Of a stretch of DNA of 64,000 bases, positions 34,938-44,170 are shown one piece after another (position 1 is the stretch's first letter; each line of letters starts with the position of its first letter). Under the pieces are notes generated by a model that worked only from the letters and a program-made list of their open reading frames with translations, was not told where the DNA came from and made no database searches. The translations under genes and the position numbers were made by a program. The stretch comes from Flavobacterium lacustre (GTDB lineage: Bacteria > Bacteroidota > Bacteroidia > Flavobacteriales > Flavobacteriaceae), in the NCBI RefSeq assembly GCF_027474525.2, contig NZ_CP114882.2, positions 1,178,001-1,242,000 on the forward strand, written 5' to 3'.

Positions 34938-35936
34938 TTACAGAGAATTCCGAATAATCAAGGCGCTTTTGTTTTCTATTTGTTCTTTTTTTCCTTTCAG
35001 AATCATTTGAGCCAGAATCTTTCCCATCGCTTCAAAATTTGTCGAAATAGTTGTAATTCCGTTTGCGACAATTTTTTTTAATGGGGTTTCATTATAGGAA
35101 ATAATTCCAAAATCACTTCCTAATTTTAAGTCTTGAAGATTTGCTTTTTCGATTACCCGAACCAAATCCCGGTCACTCGGAATCACATAAACTTCGCCTT
35201 TATTTATTTCCCGATTCTTAAATTCAGTGATGATTTCAAAATTAAATTCGAAATTGGAACAAAAATTCTCGAATCCAATTTTCATTCCTAAAGGTTCTCG
35301 GAATCCTGGGAAAATCATAATAAGTTTTTCGTATTTATTTAATCTGGATTTCCCTTTTACCAAGCCTTCATAGATGTCTTTTTTATGATTTTGATATACG
35401 GCGGGAAAGGAATTTAGTTCAGGATTAGTCTGATCTAAGATATAAACGTCATTTACTGGTAGGGTTTCAATAATGGCAGCGGCTCCAATTAAATTGGTGG
35501 GCATTATAATGTATTTTGTGTAATTACCATTACTGTCATTGATGAGTTTTTGAAAAACCTGAAGGTTAAAATGATGAAAGAAAATATCAACCTGAACGTC
35601 TTTTCCAATGTTCTCTAAAAAGGAATTATACAGGTCTTCTTTAAAAATATTCAGTTCTTCAAAAAGTAAAAATATCCGTTGTTTTATGCTCACTTCGGTA
35701 CTTTTTATATAGTATCCTTTCCCAAGAATGGCGTAGATTATCCCTCTTTTTTTCAACTCTTCGTAAGCCTGTAAAACGGTGTCTCGCGACAAAGAAAATT
35801 CAAGACAGACTTTGTTTATTGAAGGCAATCGCTCCTCTTTTTTTAAATGGCCTTCATCAATTGCTTTCTCTATTGAAAGGATAATTTGCTTGTATTTTGG
35901 GATGCCAAGATTGTTTTGAATCGAAATTATTTTCAT
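34938..35936 (-). CDS. GntR-family regulator with periplasmic-binding-protein-like sensor domain
   Basis: 332 residues from ATG 35936. An upstream ATG at 35999 adds 21 residues that look like promoter sequence and overlap the repeat motif at 35968-35984. N-terminal winged helix of the GntR type (about 10-75: PKYKQIILSIEKAIDEG, LPSINKVCLEFSLSRDTVLQAYEELKKRGII, GKGYYI). The rest resembles the LacI/ribose-binding-protein fold (DVYILDQTN, GFREPLGMKIGFENF, GSDFGIISYNETPLKKIVANGITTISTNFEAMG). Divergent from the galactan/galactose operon, so it most likely controls that operon with galactose or a metabolite as effector (inference). Confidence 0.88.
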   Translation of the reverse strand: MKIISIQNNLGIPKYKQIILSIEKAIDEGHLKKEERLPSINKVCLEFSLSRDTVLQAYEELKKRGIIYAILGKGYYIKSTEVSIKQRIFLLFEELNIFKEDLYNSFLENIGKDVQVDIFFHHFNLQVFQKLINDSNGNYTKYIIMPTNLIGAAAIIETLPVNDVYILDQTNPELNSFPAVYQNHKKDIYEGLVKGKSRLNKYEKLIMIFPGFREPLGMKIGFENFCSNFEFNFEIITEFKNREINKGEVYVIPSDRDLVRVIEKANLQDLKLGSDFGIISYNETPLKKIVANGITTISTNFEAMGKILAQMILKGKKEQIENKSALIIRNSL

Positions 35937-35967
35937 AAATGAATGAATTTTTTCGCAAGATACAAAA

Positions 35968-35984
35968 ACTGGTAGGTACTGGTA
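35968..35984 (+). promoter_or_regulatory. candidate GntR binding site (direct repeat)
   Basis: ACTGGTA at 35968-35974 and again at 35978-35984, one helical turn apart (10 bp), between the divergent GntR and galM genes. It lies 21 bp upstream of the galM -7 box, where an activator or repressor could act. Confidence 0.5.
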
Positions 35985-36000
35985 TGTAAATGATAACAAT

Positions 36001-36090
36001 TATTTTACTTTTGGTTTTCATATTTGATAAAAAAATAATGAAAATAAAACAGATATCACATTTAAAAGACAATTCTATAATGGAATTAAT
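36001..36090 (+). repeat. galM promoter/leader segment, duplicated at 44171-44262
   Basis: This segment and 44171-44262 both begin TATTTTACTTTTG and share AAAAAAATAAT, ATATCACATTT and CAATTCTATAAT in the same order with only small gaps. The -7 box TACTTTTG lies at 36006-36013 and 44176-44183. Confidence 0.85.
36006..36013 (+). promoter_or_regulatory. -7 promoter element of the galactan operon
   Basis: TACTTTTG matches TAnnTTTG. It is preserved in the duplicated leader at 44176-44183, which supports its importance. No strong -33 TTG, in line with control by an activator. Confidence 0.6.
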
Positions 36091-37090
36091 TGGTATATTG
36101 GCTGATGGAGAAATTGTTGATTCTTGTGAATTAACGAATGAAAACGGAATGCAGTTGAAGATTATTAATTATGGTGCAACGGCAACTTCTTTGAAAATCC
36201 CTTTGAAAAACGGAAAAACCGTAGACGTTGTTTTAGGATTTGATACTCTTGAAGCATATTTAAACTCGTTCGATTTAGAGAGCGCTCCTTACTTTGGCGC
36301 AACTGTAGGCAGGTATGCCGGCAGAATTAATAAGGGTGTTTTTAGTTTGAATGGAAAACTAATTCATTTAAACAAGAACAATAATGCTAATGCTTTACAT
36401 GGTGGAAATATTGGCTTTAGCCAAAAAATATGGGAGATAAAAAACGTAAAAGAAGGGAAGAATCCGTCAATAACTTTAGCGTATTTTAGTCCTGATGGCG
36501 AAGAAAATTATCCAGGGGATTTATCTGCCGAAATCACCTACATGGTATCAGAAGAAAACGAATTAATTATTGAATATAAAGCCATTTCAACCGAAGATAC
36601 AGTTGTGAATTTAACCCATCATAGTTATTTTAATCTGGATGGACATGATTCTGATATTTTAGACCAGGAATTAATTGTAAATTCCCAAAAAATGGTGGAG
36701 ACAACCAGTGAAAATATCCCAACCGGTAGGTTTTTGGAATTAGATAATAATCCTTTCGATTTTAATGAACCTAAAAAATGTCCTTCAAAAATAGATAACA
36801 CCTTTGTTTTAGAAAATGAAAATGAATTTGCGGCATCGCTTTTCAATAAAAATAATAATCTGAAAATGACCGTTTATACGAATCAGCCCGGAGTGCATAT
36901 TTATGTCGGAGGAAACTGTTTTAATACCATAAAAGGAAAAGAAAATGTAGATTATCATACTTTGAGTGGTATCTGTTTTGAAACCCAAAATTTTCCGGAT
37001 GCGCCCAATCACGAACATTTTCCCAGTTCTGTTTTAAAAAAAGGAGAAGTATATCATCACAAGACAATTTATAAATTTCAATCCTTTTAA
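36080..37090 (+). CDS. galM: aldose 1-epimerase (cytoplasmic type)
   Basis: 336 residues from ATG 36080 (MELIGILADGEIVDSCELTNENGMQLKIINYGATATSLKIP). ATGs at 36038 and 35990 are in frame; 36080 is favoured because the region before it is conserved as a non-coding leader at 44171-44262, where the 36038 ATG is lost. Motifs: GRYAGRINKG, NALHGGNIGFSQKIW, LTHHSYFNLDG, CFETQNFPDAPNH. Unlike the paralogue at 12701 it has no signal peptide, so it works in the cytoplasm ahead of galactokinase. First gene of galM-GH53-GH2-galK-galT-galE; the next gene follows after 1 bp. Confidence 0.92.
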   Translation: MELIGILADGEIVDSCELTNENGMQLKIINYGATATSLKIPLKNGKTVDVVLGFDTLEAYLNSFDLESAPYFGATVGRYAGRINKGVFSLNGKLIHLNKNNNANALHGGNIGFSQKIWEIKNVKEGKNPSITLAYFSPDGEENYPGDLSAEITYMVSEENELIIEYKAISTEDTVVNLTHHSYFNLDGHDSDILDQELIVNSQKMVETTSENIPTGRFLELDNNPFDFNEPKKCPSKIDNTFVLENENEFAASLFNKNNNLKMTVYTNQPGVHIYVGGNCFNTIKGKENVDYHTLSGICFETQNFPDAPNHEHFPSSVLKKGEVYHHKTIYKFQSF

Positions 37091-37091
37091 G

Positions 37092-38144
37092 ATGAAAAAT
37101 TTCAAAATCATATTGCCGTTGTTACTCTCGTTTTTGTTTTTTACGTCCTGTAATTCTCAAACGAATGTGGATCAGACGCCAACACCAACACCAACGATTT
37201 CTGCTTTTGCAAAAGGAGCCGATGTGGGATGGTTGCCACAAATGGAAGCCACCGGTTATAAATTTTATGACACGGATGGTAAGCAAAAAGACTGTTTACA
37301 GCTTTTAAAAGACAGAGGAATCAATACCATTCGCCTTCGGGTTTGGGTGAATCCGTCTAATGATAAAGCGAGCGGACATTGCAGTCCTGCCGAAACCGTA
37401 ACCATGGCGGTTCGTGCCAAAAAATTAGGAATGCGCATCATGATTGATTTTCATTACAGCGATTCATGGGCTGATCCAGGCAAACAAACTAAACCGGCTG
37501 CATGGGTGAATCATACTTTTTTAGAATTACAAAACGATGTTTACAATCATACTTTTGAAGTGTTAAATCTGTTGAAAGCAGCAGGAGTTACGCCGGAATG
37601 GGTACAAGTTGGTAATGAAATTCCGGGTGGAATGTTATGGCCGGATGGGAAATCTTCAAATTTTGGTCAACTCGCTAAGTTATTAAACAAAGGATACGAT
37701 GCTGTTAAAGCGGTAAATACCAAGATTAAGGTAATTGTTCATGTTGATGAAGGAAATAATAACGCAAAATTCAGATGGTTTTTTGATAATGCTAAAGCAA
37801 ATGCGGTAAAGTATGACGTAATTGGAATGTCATATTATCCGTATTGGATAAAAAGTGATTATAAAGTAACTATTGCAGATTTAGCCAATAATTTGAATGA
37901 TATGGCTTCCAGATACGATAAAGAAGTCATGGTGGTAGAAGTAGGAGGCGATTTTACTTTGGTTCAAAATACGTATGATATGTTAGCAGCAACAATCAAA
38001 GCAGTTAAAGCAGTACCAAATAATAAAGGACTTGGCGTGATTTATTGGGAACCGCAAGGAGAAAAGAGCTGGAGCGGTTACCAGTTGAATGCGTGGCAGT
38101 CTGACGGAAAACCTTCACCAGCTTTGGATGCTTTTAAAGAATAG
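37092..38144 (+). CDS. arabinogalactan endo-beta-1,4-galactanase, GH53
   Basis: It cuts beta-1,4-galactan chains of type I arabinogalactan. 350 residues, lipoprotein signal with C20 (FFTSCNSQ) and a short Thr-Pro linker. GH53 features: AKGADVGWLPQMEATG at the start of the barrel, GINTIRLRVWVNP, acid/base E176 in VQVGNEIPGGMLWPDG, nucleophile E283 in VMVVEVGGD, and the closing GVIYWEPQG. Lipid anchoring suggests the outer membrane, where it would make galacto-oligosaccharides for the GH2 enzyme encoded next. Confidence 0.95.
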   Translation: MKNFKIILPLLLSFLFFTSCNSQTNVDQTPTPTPTISAFAKGADVGWLPQMEATGYKFYDTDGKQKDCLQLLKDRGINTIRLRVWVNPSNDKASGHCSPAETVTMAVRAKKLGMRIMIDFHYSDSWADPGKQTKPAAWVNHTFLELQNDVYNHTFEVLNLLKAAGVTPEWVQVGNEIPGGMLWPDGKSSNFGQLAKLLNKGYDAVKAVNTKIKVIVHVDEGNNNAKFRWFFDNAKANAVKYDVIGMSYYPYWIKSDYKVTIADLANNLNDMASRYDKEVMVVEVGGDFTLVQNTYDMLAATIKAVKAVPNNKGLGVIYWEPQGEKSWSGYQLNAWQSDGKPSPALDAFKE

Positions 38145-38256
38145 TTTTGATTAATAGATCTTAAAAAATAGTACCGTTCTGCCTTTTGCGGAAGCAGGAA
38201 AATATAAAGGAACAAATTGTAATTGCATGATTTTAAATAGTTATAAAGGTTTAAAA

Positions 38257-40683
38257 ATGAAAAAATTAATACATTTTCTGGTTCTATTTTTAGCATTTAC
38301 ACAAATGGCTTTGTCTCAAACACGTGAAGTTAAAGTGTTAGATACCAATTGGAAATTTCAAAAAGGCGATTTTGAAGCCGCGCATAAAGTAAATTTTAAT
38401 GATTCGAAATGGGAATCCGTAACCGTTCCGCATGACTGGGCAATTTACGGGCCTTTTGATAAAAATGTAGACATACAAAAAGTTGCGATTGTTCAAAACG
38501 GAGAAAAAGTAGCTACCGAAAAAACAGGACGAACTGGTGCTTTACCTCATATTGGAACAGCTTGGTATCGCAACACATTCACCTTACCTAAAGATTCAAA
38601 AGGCAAAAAAATAATTTTACTTTTTGAAGGTGCCATGAGCGAACCTCAAGTGTATTTAAACGGAAAAAAAGTGGGAGAATGGGCCTATGGGTATAGTTAT
38701 TTCTATTTTGATGTTTCCCAATTGATAGAAGAAGGAGCCAACACATTATCAGTAAAATTAACCAATAAAGAATTTGCGTCTCGCTGGTATCCTGGTGCCG
38801 GTTTGTATAGAAAAGTAAGCGTTATTATAAAAAATAACGAAAGCATTGATCAATGGGGACAGTTTGTAACAACACCTTTTATCAATGAAGAATTGGCTAA
38901 GATTAACATAAAGACCAAAGCTTCTGGAGAAAATACTCGTTTAGTCACCACTATTTTTGATGCTGAAGGACACAAACTAAGTTCAGAGGAGTCGACTTTG
39001 CAATTCGGAAAGGAGTTCGATCAAAATTTAAAAGTAGAAAATCCAAAATTGTGGAGTCCTGAAACCCCTTATTTGTATAAAGCGGTTTCCCAATTGTATG
39101 TTGGAAAAGAACTGAAAGATGAAATATCAACACGTTTTGGAATTCGAGAAATAAAATACGAGGCTAATAAAGGATTTAGCCTAAATGGAAAGATAACCAA
39201 ATTTAAAGGAGTTTGTCTGCATCACGATTTGGGTCCGCTTGGAGTTGCCGTAAATAAAGCCGCTTTGCGCCGGCAAATGCAGATATTAAAAGATATGGGC
39301 TGTAATGCGATTCGTAGTTCACACAATATGCCCTCTTTCGAGCAACTTGAATTGGCGGATGAAATGGGCTTTATGTTTCTAGCAGAGAGTTTTGATGAAT
39401 GGGTACTACCAAAAGTAGAAAACGGCTACCATCGCTTTTTTGAGGAATATGCCGAGAAAGATATCGTGAATTTAGTGCAGGCAACAAGAAATCATCCTTC
39501 AATTGTGATGTGGAGTTCTGGAAATGAAGTGCCGGATCAATGGGGAGAAGCAGGTGTAAAAAGAGCCAAATGGTTGCAGGAAATCTTTCACAGAGAAGAC
39601 CCAACACGTCCGGTAACTGTTGGTATGGATCAAGTAAAAGCAACTATGGAATCTGGTTTTGGAGCTTTGCTTGATGTTCCGGGGTTGAATTATCGGGTAC
39701 ATTTATATGATGAAGCCTTTTCAAAATTTCCTCAAGGGTTTATTTTAGGTTCAGAAACCGCTTCAACGGTTAGTTCCAGAGGGATTTATAAATTTCCTGT
39801 GGTTCAAGAAAAAATGAAGCAATATCCTGACTTTCAATCTTCATCTTATGATTTAGAAGCCTGTAGTTGGTCTAATGTACCAGATGAAGATTTTGTGCTT
39901 CAAGATGATAAACCTTGGGTAATTGGAGAGTTTGTTTGGACTGGTTTTGATTATTTAGGAGAACCTACGCCTTATGATGAAAGCTGGCCGTCTCGAAGTT
40001 CTTATTTTGGAATTAACGATTTAGCGGGTTTGCCTAAAGACCGTTATTATTTATACCGAAGCCGTTGGAATACAAAAGAATCCACGCTACATATCTTACC
40101 GCATTGGAATTGGGAAGGTCGTGAAGGAGAAATAACCCCCGTTTTTGTGTACACGAGTTACAATAGCGCTGAACTTTTTGTAAATGGAAAAAGTATGGGT
40201 ATTCAGACGAAAAACAAAAACACTCCGCAAAATCGCTACCGCCTGATGTGGATGGATGTGAAATATGAGCCGGGAACGGTAAAAGTCGTGGCTTTTGATG
40301 ACAATGGTAAAGCTGTTGCCGAAGAAGAAGTACGTACTGCCGGAAAACCTTACCAAATTGTTTTAAACGCAGACAGAAAAACAATTAGTGCCAATGGAGA
40401 AGATATATTTTTCGTAACCGTATCTGTAGTGGATGAAAATGGAATTCCTTGCCCTACGGCGACGAACCAATTAAAATTTAAGGTTACAGGAGCGGGTACT
40501 TACAGAGCGGCTTGCAATGGCGATGCTACTTCACTCGAAATGTTTCATAAAGATACCATGAAACTTTTTAGCGGAAAATTAGTAGTGCTTGTAAAATCGA
40601 AAACAACCGCAGGGGATATAAAACTTGAAGTAAAAGGTGCAGGGCTTAAAAGCGGTAAACTGACTTTGGGTTCTGTCAAATAA
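38257..40683 (+). CDS. beta-galactosidase, GH2
   Basis: 808 residues from ATG 38257, which gives a clean signal peptide (MKKLIHFLVLFLAFTQMALSQ); a start at 38227 would add ten residues before it. Domain order: sugar-binding jelly roll (about 20-190), immunoglobulin-like domain, TIM barrel with acid/base E424 in SSGNEVPDQWG and nucleophile E500 in LGSETAST, then C-terminal beta domains including a DUF4982-like and an Ig-like part. Periplasmic. Sitting between GH53 and the gal genes, it should release galactose from galacto-oligosaccharides. Confidence 0.94.
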   Translation: MKKLIHFLVLFLAFTQMALSQTREVKVLDTNWKFQKGDFEAAHKVNFNDSKWESVTVPHDWAIYGPFDKNVDIQKVAIVQNGEKVATEKTGRTGALPHIGTAWYRNTFTLPKDSKGKKIILLFEGAMSEPQVYLNGKKVGEWAYGYSYFYFDVSQLIEEGANTLSVKLTNKEFASRWYPGAGLYRKVSVIIKNNESIDQWGQFVTTPFINEELAKINIKTKASGENTRLVTTIFDAEGHKLSSEESTLQFGKEFDQNLKVENPKLWSPETPYLYKAVSQLYVGKELKDEISTRFGIREIKYEANKGFSLNGKITKFKGVCLHHDLGPLGVAVNKAALRRQMQILKDMGCNAIRSSHNMPSFEQLELADEMGFMFLAESFDEWVLPKVENGYHRFFEEYAEKDIVNLVQATRNHPSIVMWSSGNEVPDQWGEAGVKRAKWLQEIFHREDPTRPVTVGMDQVKATMESGFGALLDVPGLNYRVHLYDEAFSKFPQGFILGSETASTVSSRGIYKFPVVQEKMKQYPDFQSSSYDLEACSWSNVPDEDFVLQDDKPWVIGEFVWTGFDYLGEPTPYDESWPSRSSYFGINDLAGLPKDRYYLYRSRWNTKESTLHILPHWNWEGREGEITPVFVYTSYNSAELFVNGKSMGIQTKNKNTPQNRYRLMWMDVKYEPGTVKVVAFDDNGKAVAEEEVRTAGKPYQIVLNADRKTISANGEDIFFVTVSVVDENGIPCPTATNQLKFKVTGAGTYRAACNGDATSLEMFHKDTMKLFSGKLVVLVKSKTTAGDIKLEVKGAGLKSGKLTLGSVK

Positions 40684-40818
40684 ATAAAAAAGGGGAAGTA
40701 GTGCAACTATACTTTTGAAAACAAAAGATTTAAAAAAGGAAAATTATGGTTCAAGTATTAGGTACGGCTTTAAAATCGGATACTTTAGCAATTTCAAAAT
40801 AACAGTAATTTAAAGAAA

Positions 40819-41988
40819 ATGAACGATTTATTAATTAAAAAAACGATAGCTTTCTTTGAGGAGAGCTTTGGTTCAGCACCAAAAAAAACAGTGCTGTCTC
40901 CGGGAAGAATTAACATTATCGGAGAACATATTGACTATAATGATGGTTATGTTTTGCCGGCAGCAATTGACAAGATTATTTGTTTTGCTTTCGAAAAAAA
41001 TTATACCAATACCTCAAAAATCATTGCTATAGATTTAGATGATTCGTTTGAAGTTGATTTGACAACGGACATGGAATTGACGGATAATGTATGGACCAAT
41101 TATATTCGTGGAGTTATTAATCAATTGAAAATCAAAGGTTTTAAATTTGATGGATTCAATTGTGTTTTTAGCAGTAATATTCCTGTAGGTTCAGGTTTGT
41201 CTTCTTCGGCGGCATTAGAATGTGGGTTTTTGTTTGGAATCAATGAACTTTTTGACTTGAAAATAAAACCGGTAGATATTGCTTTAATGGGTCAAAGTGC
41301 GGAACATTGGGTGGGTATCAATTGCGGAATTATGGATCAGTTTTCGAGTGTCATGGGACAAGAAAACAAAGTCATAAAAATTGATTGCAGAACATTAGAA
41401 TACGAATATCATAATGCTGATTTTAATGATTATTCTTTGATTTTATTCGATTCGAATGTAAAACATTCCTTGATGACATCGGCTTATAATGAAAGAAGAC
41501 AGCAATGTGAAGAAGGGATTGCGATTATAAAAAGTAATTTTCCGGAGATAACTAGTTTTAGAGATTGTAACGAGCAACATGTTTTAGAATTGCAAGATGT
41601 AATGAGTGCCAATGTTTTCAAAAGATGCCTTTTTGTGGTAAAAGAAATCAAACGAGTAACTCAGGCTTGTGACGCTTTGGACAAAGGAGATATCGAAACC
41701 TTGGGTAAATTAATGTTCGAAACGCATCAAGGATTATCGGTTGATTACGAAGTAAGTTGCGCCGAATTAGACATGATTGTAGACACGCTTAAAAAGGAAG
41801 ACGCCGTAGTAGGTTCCCGATTAATGGGCGGCGGTTTTGGTGGATGCACCATCAATTTGATTAAAAAAGGGCATGAAGAGCGAATTAAACAACAGCTTTC
41901 TGCACTTTACTTAGAGACTTTTGGAATAGAATTAAAAATTTACGATGTTAAAATCGGAAATGGAACATCACTTTATATCGCGAAATAA
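40819..41988 (+). CDS. galK: galactokinase
   Basis: It phosphorylates alpha-D-galactose at C1. 389 residues, GHMP kinase: GRINIIGEHIDYNDGYVLP is the galactokinase signature, PVGSGLSSSAALE the ATP-binding loop, and LMGGGFGGCTINL the third motif. Starts 135 bp after the GH2 gene and overlaps galT by one base. Confidence 0.97.
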   Translation: MNDLLIKKTIAFFEESFGSAPKKTVLSPGRINIIGEHIDYNDGYVLPAAIDKIICFAFEKNYTNTSKIIAIDLDDSFEVDLTTDMELTDNVWTNYIRGVINQLKIKGFKFDGFNCVFSSNIPVGSGLSSSAALECGFLFGINELFDLKIKPVDIALMGQSAEHWVGINCGIMDQFSSVMGQENKVIKIDCRTLEYEYHNADFNDYSLILFDSNVKHSLMTSAYNERRQQCEEGIAIIKSNFPEITSFRDCNEQHVLELQDVMSANVFKRCLFVVKEIKRVTQACDALDKGDIETLGKLMFETHQGLSVDYEVSCAELDMIVDTLKKEDAVVGSRLMGGGFGGCTINLIKKGHEERIKQQLSALYLETFGIELKIYDVKIGNGTSLYIAK

Positions 41989-43040
41989 TGAAAAATTTTG
42001 ATATCAACGAAGATCCGCACAGACGTTATAATCCGTTAATCAACGAATGGGTTTTAGTTTCTCCACACCGTTCGAAACGTCCTTGGCAAGGGCAAAATGA
42101 AACAGTAACTTCGGATGCATTGCCAGAATATGACCCAACTTGTTATTTGTGTCCGGGAAATGTTCGTGCGAACGGAATGGTCAATCCGGACTATGAAAGT
42201 TCTTTTGTTTTTGAAAATGATTTTGCTGCTTTAAAGCAAGAAGAAATTGCTTTTGAAGAAAACAAAAATGAAACTTTTTTTAAAGCAAAACCAGAAAGAG
42301 GAATTTCTCGAGTAGTTTGCTTTTCGCCAAAACATAATTTGACCTTGCCAGAAATGCCAGCTGATGCCATTGAAAATATCATTCATACCTGGCAAAAAGA
42401 ATATACGGATTTGGGTAATGTAGATTACATAAATCATGTTCAGATTTTTGAAAATAAAGGAAGTGTGATGGGTTGCAGTAATCCGCATCCACACGGTCAA
42501 ATTTGGGCGCAATCGTCTTTACCAACCGAAGTAGAGAAAACGCAAAATAACTTGAAAGCTTATTTTGACAAACATAACAAAACGCTTTTAGAAGATTATG
42601 TAAAAGAAGAGTTGAAGTTAGACGAACGCATCGTTATTGAGAACGATCATTTTGTGGCATTGGTTCCTTTTTGGGCGATTTGGCCATATGAAACTATGAT
42701 TGTCAGCAAACGAAATGTGAGTAAAATAACGGATTTTACAGAAACGGAAGTATCAGATTTTGCTGTTATTTTAAAACAATTGACAACCAAATATGACAAT
42801 CTTTTTGAAACGTCTTTTCCTTATTCATCAGGTATTCATCAGTCGCCAACAGATGGAGAATTGCATCCGGAATGGCATTTTCACATGCATTTTTATCCGC
42901 CATTGTTGCGTTCTGCAACCGTGAAAAAATTTATGGTAGGTTACGAAATGATGGGCGAATCACAAAGAGATATTACACCGGAGAAAAGCGCTGAAATTTT
43001 GAGAGCGCAAACGAATGTACATTATAAAAAGAAGTCATGA
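41988..43040 (+). CDS. galT: UDP-glucose--hexose-1-phosphate uridylyltransferase
   Basis: 350 residues of the class I GalT family. The catalytic histidine lies in SNPHPHGQIWAQ; further metal/phosphate residues are in CYLCPGN (zinc-type Cys pair) and EWHFHMHFYPP. It swaps galactose 1-phosphate with UDP-glucose. Overlaps galK by 1 bp and galE by 4 bp, so the three are translationally coupled. Confidence 0.97.
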   Translation: MKNFDINEDPHRRYNPLINEWVLVSPHRSKRPWQGQNETVTSDALPEYDPTCYLCPGNVRANGMVNPDYESSFVFENDFAALKQEEIAFEENKNETFFKAKPERGISRVVCFSPKHNLTLPEMPADAIENIIHTWQKEYTDLGNVDYINHVQIFENKGSVMGCSNPHPHGQIWAQSSLPTEVEKTQNNLKAYFDKHNKTLLEDYVKEELKLDERIVIENDHFVALVPFWAIWPYETMIVSKRNVSKITDFTETEVSDFAVILKQLTTKYDNLFETSFPYSSGIHQSPTDGELHPEWHFHMHFYPPLLRSATVKKFMVGYEMMGESQRDITPEKSAEILRAQTNVHYKKKS

Positions 43041-44056
43041 AAATAGTAGTTACAGGAGGCTTAGGCTTCATAGGTTCGCATACGGTTGTCGAGTTACAAA
43101 ATGAAAATTTTGAAGTAGTCGTGATTGATAATTTGTCTAATTCTTCTGTCGAAGTTTTGGATGGTATTGAACGCATTACAGGAAATAAACCTATTTTTGA
43201 ACAAATAGATTTAAGAGACAAAGCAGCGGTTCACAGTTTTTTTAAGAAATATGATGATGTGGCCGGAGTGATTCATTTTGCAGCCTCAAAAGCAGTTGGC
43301 GAAAGCGTAAAAGAACCCTTGTTATATTATGAAAATAACATTGCTTCGCTGGTTTATATTTTGCAGGAATTGCAACAAAAACCGGAAGCTAATTTTATTT
43401 TTAGTTCTTCTTGTACGGTTTACGGTCAAGCCGAAGTGATGCCAATTGCCGAAACGACACCAATTCAGCCTGCGATGTCTCCTTATGGAAATACCAAACA
43501 AATTGGAGAAGAAATTATTACTGATGTGACCAAAGTAAGTAACATCAATGCTATTTTGTTGCGTTATTTTAATCCAATTGGGGCGCATCCGTCAGTAGAA
43601 ATTGGGGAATTGCCTATTGGTGTTCCACAAAATTTAGTTCCTTTTATCACTCAAACTGGAATGGGCTTGCGTAAAGCATTATCCGTTTATGGAAATGATT
43701 ATCCAACGGTTGACGGGACCTGCGTTCGTGATTACATACACGTAGTCGATTTGGCGAAAGCCCATGTCATTGCTCTGCAACGTTTGATTGACAAAAAGAA
43801 TGCAGATAAATTAGAGATTTTTAATCTGGGAACTGGAACCGGAAGCTCTGTTTTGGAAGTAATTCATGCTTTTGAAAAAGTTAGCGGACAAAAATTGGTT
43901 TACAATATTGTGGAAAGAAGAGAAGGAGATGTTACTTCGGCTTACGCCAATACGGATAAAGCGAATACTGTTCTGGGCTGGAAAACCGTTTCAACTCTGG
44001 AAGAAGCTATGGATAGTGCCTGGAAATGGGAACAAAAGGTTAGAAGTAAAAACTAA
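43037..44056 (+). CDS. galE: UDP-glucose 4-epimerase
   Basis: 339 residues, extended short-chain dehydrogenase fold. NAD-binding GGLGFIGSHTVVEL at the N-terminus, SSSCTVYGQ with the catalytic Ser/Thr, and YGNTKQ as the YxxxK motif; later RYFNPIGAHPS and RDYIHVVDLA. It regenerates UDP-glucose from UDP-galactose to close the Leloir pathway. Last gene of the galactan operon; only a weak AAATCC/GGATTT hairpin follows, so some read-through to the symporter gene is possible. Confidence 0.97.
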   Translation: MKIVVTGGLGFIGSHTVVELQNENFEVVVIDNLSNSSVEVLDGIERITGNKPIFEQIDLRDKAAVHSFFKKYDDVAGVIHFAASKAVGESVKEPLLYYENNIASLVYILQELQQKPEANFIFSSSCTVYGQAEVMPIAETTPIQPAMSPYGNTKQIGEEIITDVTKVSNINAILLRYFNPIGAHPSVEIGELPIGVPQNLVPFITQTGMGLRKALSVYGNDYPTVDGTCVRDYIHVVDLAKAHVIALQRLIDKKNADKLEIFNLGTGTGSSVLEVIHAFEKVSGQKLVYNIVERREGDVTSAYANTDKANTVLGWKTVSTLEEAMDSAWKWEQKVRSKN

Positions 44057-44126
44057 TTCGAAAAAAGGCTATAAATCCGGTAGGGGATTTCCTTTGATTT
44101 TTAAGATTTAATTTATTTTTCATTTA

Positions 44127-44147
44127 TAAATGTAAAAAACACATTTA
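44127..44147 (+). promoter_or_regulatory. AraR-like operator upstream of the sugar symporter
   Basis: Arms TAAATGT (44127-44133) and ACATTTA (44141-44147), spacer AAAAAAC. Symmetry extends outward to 13-bp perfect arms (44121-44133 and 44141-44153). It lies 28 bp upstream of the -7 box. Confidence 0.65.
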
Positions 44148-44170
44148 TAAATGATGTAAATAAAAATTTT

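Noticed and set aside
40746..40802. 18-codon ORF between the GH2 gene and galK (MVQVLGTALKSDTLAISK)
   Set aside because: Too short to support, no known family, and no independent signal; may be a leftover of a longer gene but this cannot be shown.
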